A stretch of 64,000 nt of DNA from Shewanella fidelis ATCC BAA-318 (GCF_000518605.1 NZ_JADX01000022.1:46315-110314), one strand, 5' to 3'; numbered from the stretch's first letter, positions 8,435 through 17,930 are shown. Made by a program: numbers and translations. Notes: generated by a model not told the origin, from the letters alone.

Positions 8435-8607
8435 TGTTGTAAGTGAAATTAAAACGTTATTAATTAAAAGCTGAAGTAGGTATAAATAACAACATCAAAT
8501 GGCGCTCGAAAATAATCAGAGGCCTTAATTATCTAGCGTCGAAACTTACCTCGATTTGTGGGGCGACTGGTAGATTTAGCGTAATGGATATAGGGATACC
8601 AAACACG

Positions 8608-9585
8608 ATGAGTACCGAATTTAGCTTCAACATTAACAGCGTTTGTCTCGATGAAAACTATCAGCCGTCAGACAGTACACGTATTACCACAAACTTTGCT
8701 AACTTAGCGCGAGGCGAGAGCAGGCAGCAAAACCTACGCAATGCTTTGCGGATGATTGATAACAGTTTTAATGCATTAGCCCACTGGGATAATCCGCAAG
8801 CGGACCGTTATAGTGTTGAGCTTGAGATCATTTCCGTGGATGTAGATGTTGCGGGCAGCGGCAAGACTTTTCCGTCAATTGAAATATTAAAAACCAATAT
8901 TATTGATAATAAGACTAGCGAACGAATAGAAGGCATTGTTGGTAATAATTTCTCATCTTATGTTCGAGATTATGATTTTAGTGTGTTGCTATTAAATCAT
9001 AATAAAGATAAAGCTCAGTTTACTATTCCAGATAACTTTGGTGATTTACACGGTAAGTTATTTAAATACTTTATAAACTCTTCAGTTTATAAACAGCACT
9101 TTAAAAAGTTACCGGTAATATGTTTAAGTGTGTCAGATAATAAAACCTATTACCGTAGCGACAATCAGCACCCTGTTTTGGGCGTTGAATATCAACCTAA
9201 TGAATCGTCACTTACCGAGCAGTACTTTAAAAAGATGGGCTTGCAGGTGCGTTATTTTATGCCGCCAAATAGTGTTGCGCCGTTGGCATTCTACTTCTTT
9301 GGTGATTTGCTTAATGACTATAGCAACCTTGAGTTGATCAGCACCATTAGCACAATGGAGACATTTCAGAAGGTTTACCGACCAGAGATCTACAACGCAA
9401 ATGCTGCAGCGGGTCAATGTTATCAGCCGAATTTGAAAAACCTCGATCACTCGTTAACTCAAATTGTTTACGACCGAGAAGAGCGCAGTCAGTTGGCTAT
9501 CGAGCAGGGCAAATTTGCAGAAGAGCACTTTATAAAACCTTATCAAAGCGTGCTTGAGCATTGGTCAGCTAACTACCCTGTGTAA
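8608..9585 (+). CDS. mesX: MesX (DUF1852), partner of folate-independent methionine synthase
   Basis: This 325-residue DUF1852 protein is recognised by its N-terminal block (FNINSVCLDENYQPSDSTRI and TTNFANLARGESRQQNLRNA) and by the gene next to it. Published work on folate-independent methionine synthases (Price and colleagues) shows that MesD needs a DUF1852 partner, MesX, and appears to depend on oxygen; the chemistry of MesX is not settled. The ATG at 8608 is chosen because AGGGA lies upstream and the family-like sequence starts there; an ATG 24 bases earlier has no ribosome site. mesD begins 23 bases after its stop, so the two form an operon. Confidence 0.85.
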   Translation: MSTEFSFNINSVCLDENYQPSDSTRITTNFANLARGESRQQNLRNALRMIDNSFNALAHWDNPQADRYSVELEIISVDVDVAGSGKTFPSIEILKTNIIDNKTSERIEGIVGNNFSSYVRDYDFSVLLLNHNKDKAQFTIPDNFGDLHGKLFKYFINSSVYKQHFKKLPVICLSVSDNKTYYRSDNQHPVLGVEYQPNESSLTEQYFKKMGLQVRYFMPPNSVAPLAFYFFGDLLNDYSNLELISTISTMETFQKVYRPEIYNANAAAGQCYQPNLKNLDHSLTQIVYDREERSQLAIEQGKFAEEHFIKPYQSVLEHWSANYPV

Positions 9586-9608
9586 CCTTTAACATTGATT
9601 GCGGATAA

Positions 9609-10646
9609 ATGATGAAAACATTATTACCTACTTCAACAGCCGGTAGTTTGCCAAAACCAGCATGGTTAGCCGAACCTGAAACACTGTGGTCACCTTGGAA
9701 GTTACAAGGCAATGAACTGATAGACGGCAAGCAGGATGCGCTGCGGATAGCTTTGCAAGAGCAGCAACAAGCTGGTGTGGATATTGTCAGTGACGGTGAG
9801 CAAACTCGACAGCATTTCGTGACGACTTTTATTGAGCACTTAAGTGGTGTGGATTTCGAAAACCGTAAAACCGTTCGAATTCGTGATCGCTATGATGCTA
9901 GCGTGCCGACAATAGTCGGACCAATTGCTCGACAAAAGCCAGTGTTTATTGAAGATGCTAAGTTTTTACGTCAGCAAACTAAGCAACCTATTAAATGGGC
10001 TTTGCCCGGCCCGATGACCATGATCGACACGCTTTATGATGATCATTACCACAGCCGTAAACAGCTTGCGTGGGAGTTTGCTAAAGTTCTCAACCAAGAG
10101 GCAAAAGAGTTAGAGGCGGCTGGCGTGGATATTATCCAGTTTGATGAGCCAGCATTTAATGTGTTTTTTGATGAGGTCAATGATTGGGGGATTGCCTGTT
10201 TAGAGCGCGCTATTGAAGGGCTTAAGTGTGAAACGGCCGTGCATATTTGTTATGGCTACGGCATTAAAGCCAATACCGACTGGAAAAAAACCTTAGGTAA
10301 CGAGTGGCGCCAATATGAACAGGTGTTCCCTAAGCTACAGCAGTCAAATATCGACATCATCTCGTTAGAGTGTCATAAATCGCGGGTACCGATTGAGCTA
10401 TTGGCGCTGATCCGTGGCAAGAAGGTGATGGTTGGTGCTATTGATGTGGCCAGCGATACCATTGAGACACCGCAACAGGTGGCAGATACCTTGCGTCAAG
10501 CGCTGGAATTTGTTGATGCTGATAAACTTTACCCTTGCACTAACTGCGGCATGGCGCCGCTATCCCGTGAGGTTGCAAGAGATAAGCTTAATGCGCTTAG
10601 TGCTGGGGCAGCCATCGTCCGCCAGGAGCTTGCTAACGCTAACTAA
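9609..10646 (+). CDS. mesD: MesD, core MetE-type methionine synthase
   Basis: The 345-residue protein corresponds to the C-terminal catalytic barrel of cobalamin-independent methionine synthase without the N-terminal folate-binding half found in the ~750-residue MetE. Zinc and homocysteine-site features are visible: VHICYGYG (His and Cys), ISLECHKSR, and CTNCGMAPL near the C-terminus. With MesX upstream, it should methylate homocysteine from a donor other than methyl-folate. It starts with tandem ATGs, and a strong terminator follows at 10678-10718. The MetR-type box upstream of mesX fits methionine control. Confidence 0.88.
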   Translation: MMKTLLPTSTAGSLPKPAWLAEPETLWSPWKLQGNELIDGKQDALRIALQEQQQAGVDIVSDGEQTRQHFVTTFIEHLSGVDFENRKTVRIRDRYDASVPTIVGPIARQKPVFIEDAKFLRQQTKQPIKWALPGPMTMIDTLYDDHYHSRKQLAWEFAKVLNQEAKELEAAGVDIIQFDEPAFNVFFDEVNDWGIACLERAIEGLKCETAVHICYGYGIKANTDWKKTLGNEWRQYEQVFPKLQQSNIDIISLECHKSRVPIELLALIRGKKVMVGAIDVASDTIETPQQVADTLRQALEFVDADKLYPCTNCGMAPLSREVARDKLNALSAGAAIVRQELANAN

Positions 10647-10677
10647 TATCTTTAGTAAGTAGAGCGGAATCGTATTT

Positions 10678-10718
10678 AAGGCCAAGCATGAGAACTCATG
10701 CTTGGCCTTGTTGCTTTA
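10678..10718 (+). terminator. Terminator of the mesX-mesD operon
   Basis: GGCCAAGCATG and CATGCTTGGCC form an 11-bp perfect stem with a 6-base loop, followed by TTGTTGCTTT. It lies 32 bases after the mesD stop. Confidence 0.75.
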
Positions 10719-10965
10719 TACTGATTGGTCTTATACCAATCAATATAAACATTTAGTCACTCAGCGAGAGAACATAGTCAAACTAGGTTCAAGCTTCTTT
10801 TTTATCAAGAGTCGTTAAAACTCGCCATTCTGGAGCGTTTTTGGCTGCCTACTTCTGCGTTGATTAGCTTTATAAGGGAACAACCATTATTGCAGCTATT
10901 CGCCTTGAATTAGTTTGCCAAAAATCGCTCTGAGTAGTTCAAACTCTTATACTGATTGGTCTTAT
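10716..10965. repeat. MITE-like element with 19-base direct repeats and inverted ends
   Basis: The 19-mer TTATACTGATTGGTCTTAT occurs perfectly at 10716-10734 and 10947-10965. Inside, the left end (ACCAATCAATATAA) is almost the reverse complement of the right end (TTATACTGATTGGT), giving terminal inverted repeats around some 210 bases of non-coding DNA. GATTGGT/ACCAATC at 10723-10741 also pairs locally. There is no transposase frame. A similar ACCAATC...GATTGGC motif appears in the gap after the TonB receptor near 48175-48200, so the ends recur in this genome. Confidence 0.5.
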
Positions 10966-11091
10966 TGTAAAGTTGCTATTAGTTACCGCGCATTTATCCT
11001 ATTTTTATTGGTAATTTTTTTTGCAGCGCGATAATCTGCGGTCGCTTTATCTATTTGTTCTTTTATTCGTTTTAACCGCCAAGGATGCAGT

Positions 11092-13881
11092 ATGGCTCAG
11101 TTTGATAAGCATGTTTCTATAGTTGTTTCTCCTCACTCTTCCACAAGTATTGCTAACGCATTAGCCGAGTATCGGCAGCGAATTAGCGATGGCTCAGCGT
11201 TTCGTTTGACCATGAATTTACTGCTCAATGTGCAGTTTGTTAAACCTGATGGCTCGCCTTTGCTATTAGCAGATGCGGCGGCTAATAGCGCCTTGGTTGA
11301 GCAGGCACTCAATGCGTGCCGTTTTGATGAACAACATGCTTATATTACTGAACCTGTGTTATTTGCGGCAGCGCTAAATTTTCCCGAGCTACTACCAGAG
11401 GTCGTTACTACGCTTGAAGCGTTAGTCGCGTTTGCTCGTAGCCGTAATGATTCAAACGATCTTTGGCTAGATGATTACAATGCCTTCGCTGTTGAGGGCT
11501 TGTATATGCTGGTGGTTACCGACAGTCGCTATAGCTGGATGCTAGCGCAGTTTTTGGTGCCGTACTGGGATACGCAAACCATGACGGCACCGCTTTGCTT
11601 ACTCAGCGGCTTAGTTGGCAAGTATGGTTGGACCCGTGATTTGATCAAGGCTTATGTTTGGTGTGATAGCCCTGAGGTACGGCGCTATTTCTATGAAGAT
11701 ATCAACTATGATGCGGTGCAGACTGACTTACTTTCACACCTGCAATCTCACCATGATGATTACCTCTACTTTAAAGATGAACTGACTCTGCGATTGCAGT
11801 CTATGCCTATTTTACACATGGCAGATGAGGCTAGCTCGTTGACGCAAATGTTGGTGGAGTATTACAGCTCCATGGGCGCATGGCCACTGGGGTGTGAGCG
11901 CTGGGAGCTTGAAGATGATGCAGATGAGTTGAGCGATCGAGTTAAGCAGCAACTCATTTGTGGTGCCAAAGTTGAGGATGAAGTGAGCGCCATAGCAGCG
12001 ACACTGACAGAAACTCGTAAAGCGTGTGAATTTTTTACACTTGCTGAATCACAACGTGATGGAGTTGAGGATAGCTATCAAGCTTGGAAAGCTCCCAAAG
12101 AGCCGGAGAACAGCGTTTCAGTTGCTGAGCCAGAGCCAGAAGCACCTGCAATTGAGTGGGATGAGGCTATGGGTCGCAAGATTTTTAGCTGTCTACATCC
12201 GAGAACAGATTTAATTACCCAAAGTCGACTTGAACGTCTTAACGATGAACTGGGCAATCGTGATGGCCAAGAGATTATTGAGGCGCTGCCTTTTATGCCA
12301 TTGCATTTAGGCAGCAGTACTTATCTTGCGCTGCGATTGCATCAAGAGCCGAGTGAGGATGAACTCACAGCAATTGGCCAGTGGTTTGAGCAACACTTAA
12401 GTAAACTTCTGAGTGATTTTGTGCTTAAGTTTTGCAGCGTTGCCGATGAAGACAGTGAAGCGTTGAGACAGTGGATTTGCGGCTTAGATCTTGATGCTGG
12501 TCAAGCTGTTACTGCCGATATTGACGCCAAAATGATTGAACTTGTGCGTAGCCGGTCGGCAAAAGATGGCGGTAAGTCAGGACCTAGAATTAGCGCGAAA
12601 CAAGCTGCGTACAGGAACTTGTTTAGTTACGATGCTGGTCAGCGCTGTATGTTAACGATTTTATTGCTACAAAGTGCTAGTCGCTTAACCCAATGCCGTA
12701 CCTCTGAGTTGTTGAATTCATCTGGAGCTGTTGTTCAACTAGCCAAGCGTCACTGGCAATTGTGGTTAGCCATTGCGCCACAGCGAGCGATTAACCGTAT
12801 TATCAAATTCCAAGCTAATTATGGCTTATATGCGGCCATTGATGATCAAGATGCTGAGGCATCGCTATTTGATTTATTACAGCAATTCGGTGTAACAGAC
12901 GCCATGCTGGAAGCATTTACATTAATGACAGATCAACAGGTTGCCGATTATCGCCCTGCCGATGCGCGTTTTGGTCAACGTTATGCCGCCAAAGTTGAGC
13001 AATATGCTGCCGTCGATAGCACGGACACGAGTATGATTGGCCGCCAGCAACTCAAGCAGTTCGAGGCGTTATTACATGAGCTTGAGTATTGTCGTGAAGA
13101 TCAAGTATTGGAATTTTTCCAACATCTTAGCGCATTCAACTCAGAGCTTGAGCTACCGATTATGCCGATGTTTGAGCAAGCCTTATTGAATACGTTAAAA
13201 GAAGGTTTTGACGACGATAGTGCACAAAGCTTATATGACAATATCATGGCTTACCTTATTAGTGGTGATGGCTTAGATAGCTTGAGTCCGCAGGCGCTAA
13301 ATAAACCAAAATTACAGGGCTGGAATCCTTACCCTATGTATCGCAGTAAAGTGGGGCCTGCAGATTTTGTCTGGTTATTGCCACCTGAAATGGCACAGCG
13401 TTTAGTACTATTTTTAGCGCAGCTTGGTAAACGTGGTTTACATTGGTTGGGGCGTGCTTCAATGGAAGAGGCATATGTGGCTAGTCGTATGCAAGCGGGG
13501 GAGATCACCATGGCCGAGCGTTGGCGTCATCCTGAAGTTGGTAATGAGCGTCATGGTGACAGTGATATACGCGATGCACTCGATGTGGCGAAGCAGAATT
13601 GGGCGCTGAATTGGCTTGATAAAGCGGGTGTACCTGAGGCGGCATTGGTGTACTTTGCGGTACATGAAGGCTATGAGCAGCAACAATTTGTTTGCCGATT
13701 GGCCGCTGAAAACCGCTTACCCGATCTGCAAGATTGGTTAACTGCAAATGAGCGGGTGCAATTACTAGAAATGCTTGCAGATATTGAGTCACTGTCAGAG
13801 CCTAGCAAACAGAGCTTTCTACAGGATTGCTCAAGCGCGGTAAAACAGTTAGCGAATAAGCTGTTTAGCCATCGCTCTTAA
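11092..13881 (+). CDS. Large cytoplasmic protein of unknown function (929 residues)
   Basis: I do not recognise this protein. It has no signal peptide or membrane segment, is acidic, and is mostly helical by composition (many Leu, Glu and Gln). A likely linker at about residues 325-355 (KAPKEPENSVSVAEPEPEAPA) separates an N-terminal portion of about 320 residues from a C-terminal one of about 570. No Walker, nuclease or kinase motif was seen. A run QDAEASLFDLLQQFGVTDAML and other helical stretches suggest a scaffold or repeat-type fold. It is monocistronic, with AAGGATG before the ATG and a GC-rich inverted repeat past the stop. Codon use resembles its neighbours, so it looks native. Confidence 0.8.
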   Translation: MAQFDKHVSIVVSPHSSTSIANALAEYRQRISDGSAFRLTMNLLLNVQFVKPDGSPLLLADAAANSALVEQALNACRFDEQHAYITEPVLFAAALNFPELLPEVVTTLEALVAFARSRNDSNDLWLDDYNAFAVEGLYMLVVTDSRYSWMLAQFLVPYWDTQTMTAPLCLLSGLVGKYGWTRDLIKAYVWCDSPEVRRYFYEDINYDAVQTDLLSHLQSHHDDYLYFKDELTLRLQSMPILHMADEASSLTQMLVEYYSSMGAWPLGCERWELEDDADELSDRVKQQLICGAKVEDEVSAIAATLTETRKACEFFTLAESQRDGVEDSYQAWKAPKEPENSVSVAEPEPEAPAIEWDEAMGRKIFSCLHPRTDLITQSRLERLNDELGNRDGQEIIEALPFMPLHLGSSTYLALRLHQEPSEDELTAIGQWFEQHLSKLLSDFVLKFCSVADEDSEALRQWICGLDLDAGQAVTADIDAKMIELVRSRSAKDGGKSGPRISAKQAAYRNLFSYDAGQRCMLTILLLQSASRLTQCRTSELLNSSGAVVQLAKRHWQLWLAIAPQRAINRIIKFQANYGLYAAIDDQDAEASLFDLLQQFGVTDAMLEAFTLMTDQQVADYRPADARFGQRYAAKVEQYAAVDSTDTSMIGRQQLKQFEALLHELEYCREDQVLEFFQHLSAFNSELELPIMPMFEQALLNTLKEGFDDDSAQSLYDNIMAYLISGDGLDSLSPQALNKPKLQGWNPYPMYRSKVGPADFVWLLPPEMAQRLVLFLAQLGKRGLHWLGRASMEEAYVASRMQAGEITMAERWRHPEVGNERHGDSDIRDALDVAKQNWALNWLDKAGVPEAALVYFAVHEGYEQQQFVCRLAAENRLPDLQDWLTANERVQLLEMLADIESLSEPSKQSFLQDCSSAVKQLANKLFSHRS

Positions 13882-14521
13882 ACTGATTGCTATTATTAAC
13901 AATTGTGAGGGGATTTTCCCCTCCTGTTGATTACTGTTAATTCCCTCCTTGTTATTCGTTACAGGCTCAAAGCCTGCTACTTCTTGTTGCACAAAGCTTA
14001 ATCTGTTCTCTCCATTTGCTGTCACTTTAGCCAACAGCGCTGAAATTTCCTTGTTGAGTAGAGTTTAATTTTGTTGACCACACTCAAGGTGATGTAGTTC
14101 ACATAAAAGTTGTCTTGGTTAACTTTTGTTGACATTGTTTTTGTTGGAACTATTACTTTAGTAACCCTTAAATTTGTTTATCTTACTTTTTGGTGTATTT
14201 CTCAGGTCAATAAATAGATGTTTTACTAGAGCTTTGTCACATAAAGTTTCTGTAATTTGAGGTTTGTTGCATATCTGGCTTTAAGCTAGCGACTTTAGCT
14301 CAAATAAACCCATCACGCTGCATTGGTCACATTTTTTAACTTAGCTATGGGTAAAATGCCTATCGAAGTAAACAAAACTTAACTGAAATCTGTGCTTTTC
14401 TATTTGCTCAATACATTTTGCATTATGTTAATGAGCAAAAAGCTTAGCGCAGATCCCAAGATCCTGATCTCCCTTGAGCCATCGCAATCTGCTCAAGCAG
14501 GACATTAAAGGTAAAATAACA
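13882..14521. other. Intergenic region of 640 bases without a gene
   Basis: The inverted repeat GAGGGGA-TTT-TCCCCTC shortly after the 929-residue gene is a possible terminator. TTTGCTCA (14403-14410) and TGAGCAAA (14432-14439) form a second inverted repeat before the transporter gene, possibly regulatory. Minus-strand frames are short and have no ribosome site. The rest is AT-rich with no feature I can name. Confidence 0.5.
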
Positions 14522-15520
14522 ATGAATATCACCAATAAAGATGTTGTACTAGGATGGACTGCTGCAATTGCTGTAGCTGTGATTTGGGGCGTAACTGGCG
14601 TAGTTTCTAAGCCACTATCTATGGCTGTAGATCCAATGACATTAGTGTTTTTCCGCTATGTAACTGCGGTGATTGGCTTATCTATTATTTTCTTTTTCAC
14701 CTCTCGTAGTAAAAGCCTCAGTCAAGATCTAGGTGGTTCACTAAAAATTGATAAAAAAGATATTCTAAAAATAGCGCTATGCGGCATTATCGGCCAAGGT
14801 GCCTTTTCATTATTTAACTTCTTATCACTATCGCATATTGGTGCAACTGAAAACGGTGTTATTCAAGGTATGCAGCCATTTGCGACGGTTTTTTTCGGCA
14901 TGTTGTTCATGAATTTCCGAATGAACAAAATCCAGTGGGGAGCGTTTATCGCTTCAGCACTATGTATTTATGCAATGAGCGTTGGACCAACTAATAGCAT
15001 TGAAGGCGGCACGCCTTTACTTGGCTATGTGTTTGTAACTTGTTCTATGTTGTCTCTTGCTTGGACAGCTCACTTACGTGCGAGTTTAGCCGACAAATAT
15101 GGTTCAGTGGTTTCAATGCTTTACCAATACATCTCGGTAGCAGTGGCTGGCTTCTTTGTTGTGATAGCTATGGGCTTAGACTTAAGCCAAATCTTTATCA
15201 TTTTAGATAGCCCGTTATTACTAGGTTTGTTGATTTTCTTAGGTACAGGTATTTCTGGTGGTAGCTACTTAATTCAGCTGTATTCTTTTAAGCGTATCGG
15301 TGTTGAAAAAGCGACTATGGCGCTAAACCTTATGCCACTAGTGGGTTACATGGTAGCGGTATTGACACTAGGTGAGCAGATGGAGCTGAGCAAAACCATT
15401 ATCGTATCGTTAATCGTGGCTGCTCTATATGTGTTCACTAAATATGAAACTAAAGCGGACATTGCTAATAAAACTAACCAAGACAAAGATGCATTGTCGA
15501 TGAAGACTCAAAAAGCTTAA
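14522..15520 (+). CDS. DMT-superfamily (EamA) transporter
   Basis: This 332-residue membrane protein has about ten helices in two EamA repeats (about residues 10-150 and 170-305). Motifs include VIWGVTGVVSKPL with VFFRYVTAVIG in repeat one and ISGGSYLIQLYSFKRIG with a LMPLVGYMVAVLTLGEQ region in repeat two. EamA proteins export amino acids or other metabolites, but the substrate cannot be inferred. The ATG at 14522 is chosen because AAAGG lies about 11 bases upstream; the frame extends back to a TTG at 14474 without a ribosome site. The C-terminal tail is charged and cytoplasmic. Confidence 0.85.
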   Translation: MNITNKDVVLGWTAAIAVAVIWGVTGVVSKPLSMAVDPMTLVFFRYVTAVIGLSIIFFFTSRSKSLSQDLGGSLKIDKKDILKIALCGIIGQGAFSLFNFLSLSHIGATENGVIQGMQPFATVFFGMLFMNFRMNKIQWGAFIASALCIYAMSVGPTNSIEGGTPLLGYVFVTCSMLSLAWTAHLRASLADKYGSVVSMLYQYISVAVAGFFVVIAMGLDLSQIFIILDSPLLLGLLIFLGTGISGGSYLIQLYSFKRIGVEKATMALNLMPLVGYMVAVLTLGEQMELSKTIIVSLIVAALYVFTKYETKADIANKTNQDKDALSMKTQKA

Positions 15521-15535
15521 AGTTTCTCCCTGTTT

Positions 15536-15566
15536 CCCCTAAGACTAACTACCTTAGGGGATTTTT
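15536..15566 (+). terminator. Terminator after the EamA gene
   Basis: CCCCTAAG and CTTAGGGG form an 8-bp stem followed by ATTTTT. Confidence 0.8.
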
Positions 15567-15595
15567 CATTGCGTGTTACAGAACGAGATATTTGA

Positions 15596-15625
15596 GAGCC
15601 TTTATATTACTCAGTATAAAGGCTC
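15596..15625. other. Strong hairpin in the gap before the OmpA-like gene
   Basis: GAGCCTTTATA and TATAAAGGCTC form an 11-bp perfect stem with an 8-base loop, enclosed by a possible outer ACAGA/TCTGT pairing. No T run follows. It could be a small-RNA or attenuator structure; nothing else was seen in this 330-base gap. Confidence 0.4.
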
Positions 15626-15848
15626 GCTCTGTAGGGGCCGCAATTCCTTATACTGCCAGCCTTAATCCCTTCTTTGGTTTTTATGTGATAGTTCTGTTTT
15701 TACTTTAATTCAGGATTATTAAGTCGTGCCAGTGTGTAGCAAGCTGCCCGCTTTAATAGCCTTAATAAGTTTTAATATTTTTTGAGTTCAATAATTGAAC
15801 AGCTTGACTGATTATCTAGCAAATTCTATTGACCTACATGTGTGCCAC

Positions 15849-16991
15849 ATGACGAAACGAACCTCAAATAACCGTCTCACTTTTTCACTATTATTCTCTT
15901 ACTGCAGTGTGTTGTTGACTATAAATTCACAAATGGCTGCAGCAACTGAATTTTCTGATCCTTTGCAACAACAAATTCAAACTGCAGACGCAGAGCAATT
16001 GGGGTTTTACCTTGGAGCTAAGGCGGGCGCTGCTTCTTATGTGGATAGTTGCTTCACTCAGGGAGTCTCATGTTCAGACTCCACCTTTGGCTATGGTCTT
16101 TTTGGTGGCTATACATTTGACCAATTATTCAGTGTTGAGCTATCCGTTAGCGATTATGGTTCTCCTCAAGCTAAGGGGGATATGTCAAATGTCGACGTTA
16201 ATGTTCGAGGTGCAGAGGTGGGAGTTAGGTTCGCCCTACCTAAATTATGGCGGCTCGCGCCATACTTCCGCGTTGGCACCCACTACATCGATTCTGAACA
16301 AACATTACATAGTCCAGAAGGAATAAGTCGCTTCGGGTATAACGGTTGGCGACCTAGTTTAGCGCTGGGAGTGAGTTATCCGCTGGCTAAGCGTTGGGAG
16401 CTCCAGTTGGAATACCAGTATGTCAACGATATTGGAAGTAGCGAAACTATAGAATCAGACTTAGGGTTTCTTTCATTGGGAGTGAGCTATCGCTTTGGCC
16501 AACCAAGTTGGGGGGGGATTAGCGATAAGACTATCAGTGATGCTGATATGGATGGCGAATTTGAATTAATTTCACTAGATACATTAAAAGATCAATCCAC
16601 CCCCGCAATAGATTCGACTTCCAGTGCGCTAGAAAGGCACTTCAAATATATACAGAAGTTTAGCTATGACTCTTATCAGTTGGAAGGGCGTCAGCAATTT
16701 GAAAAATGGCTAGTTACCTTACCTAATGAACCTGTCGATATAATCGTCATCGGCCACACCGATAGCATAGGAAATGCTGCATATAACCAGCTGTTGTCAG
16801 AACGTCGGGCTAAAGCTGTTGAAAAAATGATAACTGAGGCATTTAAGCAAAGGCATAAGAAAATTAACAGCATGATAATTCAAGGAATGGGGGAGCTTGT
16901 TCCTACTGATGTTAATGATACTGCCGATGGGCAGGCAAGTAATCGTCGTGTAGAGATTTTTGTTATTTATAAACAAGACGTTGAACAATGA
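15849..16991 (+). CDS. OmpA-family outer membrane protein
   Basis: The protein has about 380 residues. A hydrophobic signal region ends near QMAAA|TEF, then comes an eight-strand OmpA-type barrel at about residues 38-205 (QLGFYLGAKAGAAS to LGFLSLGVSYRFG). A linker follows, then a C-terminal OmpA peptidoglycan-binding domain at about 270-380, with IIVIGHTDSIG, LSERRAKAV and the final ASNRRVEIFV. It should tether the outer membrane to peptidoglycan. The start is uncertain: the frame reaches a TTG at 15795, but the ATG at 15849 gives a cleaner signal peptide, and neither has a good ribosome site. Confidence 0.82.
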   Translation: MTKRTSNNRLTFSLLFSYCSVLLTINSQMAAATEFSDPLQQQIQTADAEQLGFYLGAKAGAASYVDSCFTQGVSCSDSTFGYGLFGGYTFDQLFSVELSVSDYGSPQAKGDMSNVDVNVRGAEVGVRFALPKLWRLAPYFRVGTHYIDSEQTLHSPEGISRFGYNGWRPSLALGVSYPLAKRWELQLEYQYVNDIGSSETIESDLGFLSLGVSYRFGQPSWGGISDKTISDADMDGEFELISLDTLKDQSTPAIDSTSSALERHFKYIQKFSYDSYQLEGRQQFEKWLVTLPNEPVDIIVIGHTDSIGNAAYNQLLSERRAKAVEKMITEAFKQRHKKINSMIIQGMGELVPTDVNDTADGQASNRRVEIFVIYKQDVEQ

Positions 16992-17062
16992 AAAAGCAGT
17001 GCTTCACAGCGTCGAAAACTTTTGTGTATGCCAATTAAGTGATTTGTAGTTAGGAGGTTGAA

Positions 17063-17203
17063 ATGTCGGAATTTCGAGCATGGAAGTTAGAAGCTTGGAT
17101 GAAAGGTTGGCGATTGACCAAAAAGAAAATATTGTCTCAACGTGGGATAAATAACAATCAACGTAAGTATAAAAAGCAGCACAAACAAAACCAAAGTAAG
17201 TGA
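17063..17203 (+). CDS. Small basic protein of 46 residues
   Basis: A near-perfect ribosome site, TAGGAGG, lies 6 bases before an ATG opening a frame of 46 residues that starts MSEFRAWKLEAWMKGWRL and ends in a Lys/Gln/Asn-rich tail (KYKKQHKQNQSK). The N-terminal part is Trp-rich and amphipathic, the C-terminal part strongly basic. No family is recognised; nucleic-acid or membrane-surface binding are possible. It sits between the OmpA-like gene and a hypothetical gene, all in the same direction. Confidence 0.55.
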   Translation: MSEFRAWKLEAWMKGWRLTKKKILSQRGINNNQRKYKKQHKQNQSK

Positions 17204-17318
17204 AATCATTCCGTTGTGATGACTTTTAGACTAAGTAACCAAGCTACTCATTACTTTTTACACTTTATTTTTAGATGGCTCAGATTTAAACGAAGCCAGT
17301 CTTTCGCTACATATTCAC

Positions 17319-17930
17319 ATGGGGATGGTTTTGAGCGAATATTCTTATAATGAACTTTTAAACAACGTAGTGAGCTCTGCACTGCTTCATCTATATTTAA
17401 CCGTTGATGAAAGTACTCGCTTTATTCCTAAAGCCCAGCGTAATAGCTTGTTGGTTCGCTATTTAAAACCCAAATTAAAGTTATCTTCGCATCGGCCTGT
17501 AAAAAATGAGCTAAGAAAGTTGCTTGCGATAGGGCGCTCTGAAAATGAAAGTTTAGAGAGCAAGTTGAATGAGCTAAATAAATTGTTTGTACAAAGGGGC
17601 GCAAACCCGAATGATGCAGATAAGCTATTTAATTTGCTGGAACTATTGAGGATTGAGTACCAGTTAGATAGTCGTTTTGTATTTGAATCAGAACGCCGGG
17701 TACCAGGTATTATTTATATATTAAAAGAGTGTGTTATACGTGCTTTTGCTGATTCAGGCAGTCAATTATCACCGATCTCACTCTTTCTGGAATCGGCAAA
17801 AGCACTCGAGTTAGTCGATATCATCAATCAAACCAAGCTGTTTAGGGCTGAAATGAAACAATTTGACCGAGAGTTGCAGCTTGGTCATATAGTGTTACAT
17901 CCGTTTTTGGCCAAGCAAGCTAAGAGTTAG
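17319..17930 (+). CDS. Hypothetical cytoplasmic protein (about 200 residues)
   Basis: No family is recognised. The protein is predicted soluble and largely helical, with segments such as LESKLNELNKLFVQRGANPN and LFNLLELLRIEYQLDSRFVF and no signal peptide or membrane helix. The start is uncertain: ATGs at 17319 and 17325 lie before a TTG at 17331, and GGGGATGG just upstream of that TTG would be a good ribosome site. It follows the small basic gene by about 115 bases and may be cotranscribed with it. Confidence 0.65.
   Translation: MGMVLSEYSYNELLNNVVSSALLHLYLTVDESTRFIPKAQRNSLLVRYLKPKLKLSSHRPVKNELRKLLAIGRSENESLESKLNELNKLFVQRGANPNDADKLFNLLELLRIEYQLDSRFVFESERRVPGIIYILKECVIRAFADSGSQLSPISLFLESAKALELVDIINQTKLFRAEMKQFDRELQLGHIVLHPFLAKQAKS

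Noticed and set aside
13849..14034. 61-codon minus-strand frame after the 929-residue gene
   Set aside because: There is no ribosome site, it overlaps the previous gene's end and the GAGGGGA hairpin.
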